Part shown: in pieces, positions 37,547 to 40,420 of the stretch
How positions within the stretch are numbered: position 1 is the stretch's first letter
Layout of the letters: every line of letters begins with the position of its first letter
Assembly: GCA_934591725.1 (NCBI GenBank)
Contig: CAKTPR010000004.1
Span: 1-40,420, forward strand
DNA: 40,420 nucleotides
Source of the DNA: an uncultured Oscillospiraceae bacterium
Lineage (GTDB): Bacteria > Bacillota > Clostridia > Oscillospirales > Oscillospiraceae
Direction of reading: 5' to 3'
Made by a program: the position numbers and the translations under genes
Notes under the pieces: model-generated
The model's database searches: none
What the model was told of the DNA's origin: nothing
Seen by the model: only the letters and a program-made list of their open reading frames with translations

Positions 37547-40171
37547 TTACTTACCGGTGCGGCGCTGGAAGAGCTTCACAAGCTCGACTATCGGTATCAC
37601 GAGAATTGCAAGGCCGAGCGCCACGGCGTACTCGTTCCAGTCGACGGGCGTGAAGCCGAAGGCTGCGGCTATAGCCGGGACTTCTAGGACTATCGTCGTC
37701 AGTGCGAGCGCCGCGAGCATCGCGCCCCAGAGGAGCTTGTTGTGCCCCGGCAGGGTAAATATGCTCCTGCGCTGGGAGCGCATATTGAAGCTGTGGAATA
37801 TCTCGCACATGTTCATCGTGAGAAAGGCCATAGTCATGCCGTCGTCGGAGACGCCGTGCGGCCACATGAAATGCCCGGCCTCCATGCAGTGGCCTATAAT
37901 ATATGACGCGAGCGTGATGACCGCGATCAGGATACCCTGATACGCTATGTCGACGCCGAGACCTCCGGCGAATATGCCGTCGGAAGCCTTACGCGGCGGG
38001 CGATCCATGATGTCCGGTTCGCCGCGCTCAAGACCGAGAGCGAGCGCCGGGAAGCAGTCGGTTATCAGATTTATGAACAGCAGGTGCACAGGGTTCAGGA
38101 GCGTGAAGCCCATGAGCGTCGCCGCGAATACGCCGACGACCTCGCTCGTGTTCGAGGCCAGCAGAAATTGGATGGTCTTGCGGATGTTGTCGTATATGCG
38201 CCGCCCTTCGCCGACAGCGTCGACGATGGTGGCAAAGTTGTCGTCGGAGAGTACCATGTCCGCGACGTTCTTTGTGACGTCTGTGCCGGTGATGCCCATG
38301 CCGACGCCGATGTCCGCGGACTTTATAGACGGCGCGTCGTTCACGCCGTCACCGGTCATGGCGGTTATCGCGCCGCGCCGCCGCCACGATGAGACGATGC
38401 GCACCTTGTGCTCAGGCTGGACGCGGGCGTAAACGCTGTATTTATCAATGACCTCGTCAAGCTCATTGTCGCTGAGCCTGTTCAGCTCGCGCCCCTCGAT
38501 GGCCTGCGAAGCGTCGTTTATAATGCCGAGCTCGCGCGCGATGGCGACGGCAGTGTCCTTGTGGTCGCCGGTTATCATTATCGGGCGGATACCGGCGCGG
38601 CGGCATTCATCGATCGCAGACTTGACCTCCGGGCGGACGGGGTCGATCATGCCGGTAAGACCAATAAAGCACAGCTCTTGCTCCAGATTACCGGGGGAGC
38701 AGTCCTCAGGCAGAGCGTCCCAGCGGCGCTCCGCCGCGGCAAGAACGCGCAGGGCGCGGTCTGCCATGGCGTGGTTCACGGAGAGAATTTCCCGGCGCTT
38801 TTCTTCGGTGAGCGGCAGGACTTCGCCGTTATCGAGATAGTCTGTGCAGCACTTGAGCACCTCATCGGGCGCGCCCTTGGTATACTGAATGTAGGAATCG
38901 CCGCATTTATGGACGGTGGACATCATCTTGCGCATGGAGTCAAACGGAGCCTCGGCGGCACGGGGCTGCGTCTTCTCAAGCTCCGGTTTTATCTGCCCGT
39001 TTGCTGCGCCGAAGTTCACAAGCGCGGCCTCGGTCGGCTCGCCCTGTGCGCCGCCGGGGGAGTAGACCGCGTCGCAGCAGAGCGTCATTGCGGCGGCAAG
39101 CTTATCGACCGGCCCGTAATGCTCGACGACGGTCATCTTGTTCTGCGTCAGCGTGCCGGTCTTGTCGGAGCAGATGACCTGAGTGCAGCCGAGTGTTTCT
39201 ACGGCGGTCAGGCGGCGGATAACGGCATTGCGCTTACTCATGTTCGTGACGCCGATGGACAGCACGACCGTGACGACCGTTGCAAGCCCCTCAGGTATCG
39301 CGGCGACGGCGAGGGACACGGCGACCATGAAGGTGCGCAGAACGGAGTCGAGCGAGAAGTCGCCCGCGACAAGAAGGTCAAACACGAAGATGAAAACGCA
39401 TATCCCAAGGACAAGCTTTGAGAGTACGCCGCCGAGCTGACTCAGCTTGCGCTGGAGCGGCGTCTGCTCCTGCTCGGTCTGCGCGAGGACGCCGGCGATC
39501 CTGCCCATTTCGGTGCCCATGCCGGTTGCGGTGACGACCGCGCGGCCGCGCCCGTAGACGACGGTCGAGCCCATATAGCACATATTCTTGCGGTCGCCGA
39601 GGGGAACGTCGCCGTCGAAAATCACCTCGACTGCTTTGTTGACGGGGACGCTCTCGCCGGTCAGCGCGGCCTCCTCGATTTTGAGGGAAGCGCTCTCAAG
39701 CAGACGTCCATCGGCGGGGACAGCGTCACCGGCTTCGAGGATCACAACATCGCCCGGAACAAGACGGCTGCTCTCAATGACCTTGAGCTCTCCACCGCGC
39801 ATAACCTTGCACTTGGCGGCGGTCATGCTTTGCAGCGCTTCTATCGCAGCCTCGGCCTTGCTCTCCTGAATCACGCCGAGAACGGCGTTGAGCAGGACGA
39901 CGACAAGGATGATGAACACCTCGGTGAAGCTCTCGCCGGACAGAGCGTTCGTGACTGCGGAAACGGCAGCCGCCGCCAGCAGTATCAGCAGCATCGGGTC
40001 TTTGAGCTGCTGGAAAAAGCGCTGGAGGACGGTCGTTTTCTTCGCCTCGGCAAGCTTGTTTTCACCGTACTTTTTGAGACGCTCTTCAGCCTGCTCTTCG
40101 CTCAGCCCGGAAGCGGAGCTATTGAGCTCTGTGAGGATATCATCCTGTGTGCGCTGGTATAACTCGGACAT
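37547..40171 (-). CDS. Ca2+-transporting P2-type ATPase
   Basis: An 874-aa cation pump of the SERCA/PMCA-like bacterial group. It has the cation N-terminus (SGLSEEQAEERLKKYGENKL), TGES, the ion-binding helix PEGLATVVTVVLSIG, the phosphorylation motif CSDKTGTLTQNKM, KGAPDEVL, MITGDHKDTA, TGDGVNDAPSIKSADIGVGMG and the helix 5-6 residues SNTSEVVGVF and NLITDCFPALALG. It likely exports Ca2+, possibly Mn2+. AAAGGAAG is about 9 nt before the ATG at 40171. Immediately upstream lies the second MITE, so its promoter is either inside the element or beyond the window. Confidence 0.95.
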   Translation of the reverse strand: MSELYQRTQDDILTELNSSASGLSEEQAEERLKKYGENKLAEAKKTTVLQRFFQQLKDPMLLILLAAAAVSAVTNALSGESFTEVFIILVVVLLNAVLGVIQESKAEAAIEALQSMTAAKCKVMRGGELKVIESSRLVPGDVVILEAGDAVPADGRLLESASLKIEEAALTGESVPVNKAVEVIFDGDVPLGDRKNMCYMGSTVVYGRGRAVVTATGMGTEMGRIAGVLAQTEQEQTPLQRKLSQLGGVLSKLVLGICVFIFVFDLLVAGDFSLDSVLRTFMVAVSLAVAAIPEGLATVVTVVLSIGVTNMSKRNAVIRRLTAVETLGCTQVICSDKTGTLTQNKMTVVEHYGPVDKLAAAMTLCCDAVYSPGGAQGEPTEAALVNFGAANGQIKPELEKTQPRAAEAPFDSMRKMMSTVHKCGDSYIQYTKGAPDEVLKCCTDYLDNGEVLPLTEEKRREILSVNHAMADRALRVLAAAERRWDALPEDCSPGNLEQELCFIGLTGMIDPVRPEVKSAIDECRRAGIRPIMITGDHKDTAVAIARELGIINDASQAIEGRELNRLSDNELDEVIDKYSVYARVQPEHKVRIVSSWRRRGAITAMTGDGVNDAPSIKSADIGVGMGITGTDVTKNVADMVLSDDNFATIVDAVGEGRRIYDNIRKTIQFLLASNTSEVVGVFAATLMGFTLLNPVHLLFINLITDCFPALALGLERGEPDIMDRPPRKASDGIFAGGLGVDIAYQGILIAVITLASYIIGHCMEAGHFMWPHGVSDDGMTMAFLTMNMCEIFHSFNMRSQRRSIFTLPGHNKLLWGAMLAALALTTIVLEVPAIAAAFGFTPVDWNEYAVALGLAILVIPIVELVKLFQRRTGK

Positions 40172-40189
40172 GGTCACATCTTCCTTTCA

Positions 40190-40420
40190 TACCATCAATT
40201 GACAAGGACACACACGGTTTTGACGGGCAGAAAAACGCCCATGCCGCTTCAAAGCCCTTGTCAATACACAAAGTATTGCCTGCGGGCTTTTCATTGCCTG
40301 AACGCATTTCTGCTCCGGCAAAACTGCTTGCACCTGACAGTGATGGATTTTTGTGCGATTTTTGTTTTTTGAGACGCAGACGGGCTGACGCCCGTCAAGG
40401 CGAAAAGGACAAAAAGCACC
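40190..40420 (-). mobile_element. MITE-like element, copy 2, cut by the window end
   Basis: Begins at TA plus ACCATCAATTGACAAG 18 nt upstream of the ATPase ATG. The visible 231 bp align with 26295-26525 with 6 mismatches by eye (about 97% identity) in inverse orientation. Relative to the downstream gene both copies have the same orientation. Confidence 0.85.

Noticed and set aside
1..40420. tRNA, rRNA, prophage, attachment site or replication origin
   Set aside because: No cloverleaf-like or TψC-box sequence, integrase, phage gene or DnaA-box cluster was recognised on reading. A tRNAscan or Infernal run would be decisive.

Overview
The window looks like chromosomal core DNA of a Gram-positive gut-type Clostridia, probably from the Oscillospirales. 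The clues are an hrcA-grpE-dnaK-dnaJ operon under a CIRCE operator, a yceD-rpmF-DUF512-der operon, clean sigma-A promoters (TTGACA-17-TATAAT), GAGG-type ribosome sites, fairly high GC, and a 'ggctcccctt' palindromic repeat of a kind I associate with this group from memory. The taxonomic call is inference; no rRNA or tRNA gene was seen.

Layout. 1-5260: an RluA pseudouridine synthase faces away from a housekeeping operon (yceD, rpmF, DUF512 protein, der, PlsY-like protein). 5261-7340: an FMN-barrel protein, then a MntP manganese exporter behind candidate operators, and a D,D-carboxypeptidase. 7348-12217: a four-gene envelope cassette with its own promoter. It encodes an LTA-synthase-like membrane phosphotransferase, a YidC insertase domain fused to a TagF-type glycerophosphotransferase, a 98-residue membrane protein, and a winged-helix/LicC-type cytidylyltransferase fusion. 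This is the most novel-looking part of the window. 12247-16730: lepB and dapF, a YhfC-like intramembrane protease, a lipoprotein and a secreted beta-helix protein. 16790-18813: a two-component system divergent from the beta-helix gene, with matching direct repeats facing both genes. 19023-22230: a HAD phosphatase, an EamA permease, and a Ca2+/Na+-type antiporter behind a yybP-ykoY (manganese) riboswitch with its terminator. 22243-25320: a Zn/Cd-type P-ATPase with a detached HMA protein, divergent from an ArsR-AraC fusion regulator. 25339-28035: an 8-oxoguanine glycosylase and guaB. 28097-32195: a GT8 glycosyltransferase and MFS permease, a DUF364 protein, and a response regulator whose kinase partner is truncated. 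32356-37434: the heat-shock operon. 37547-40171: a Ca2+-type P-ATPase.

Two repeat families stand out. A 277-bp MITE-like element with 17-bp terminal inverted repeats and TA flanks lies in the guaB leader and, about 97% identical by eye, directly upstream of the Ca2+-ATPase gene, in the same orientation relative to each gene. A double-hairpin palindromic repeat occurs three times, always between converging genes; its second stem varies with compensatory changes, and one copy supplies the C-terminus and stop codon of LepB.

Metal homeostasis recurs: MntP, the manganese-riboswitch antiporter, the HMA protein/P-ATPase/ArsR-AraC unit and the Ca2+-ATPase. So does envelope assembly: the cassette, carboxypeptidase, signal peptidase, DapF, GT8 and the beta-helix protein.
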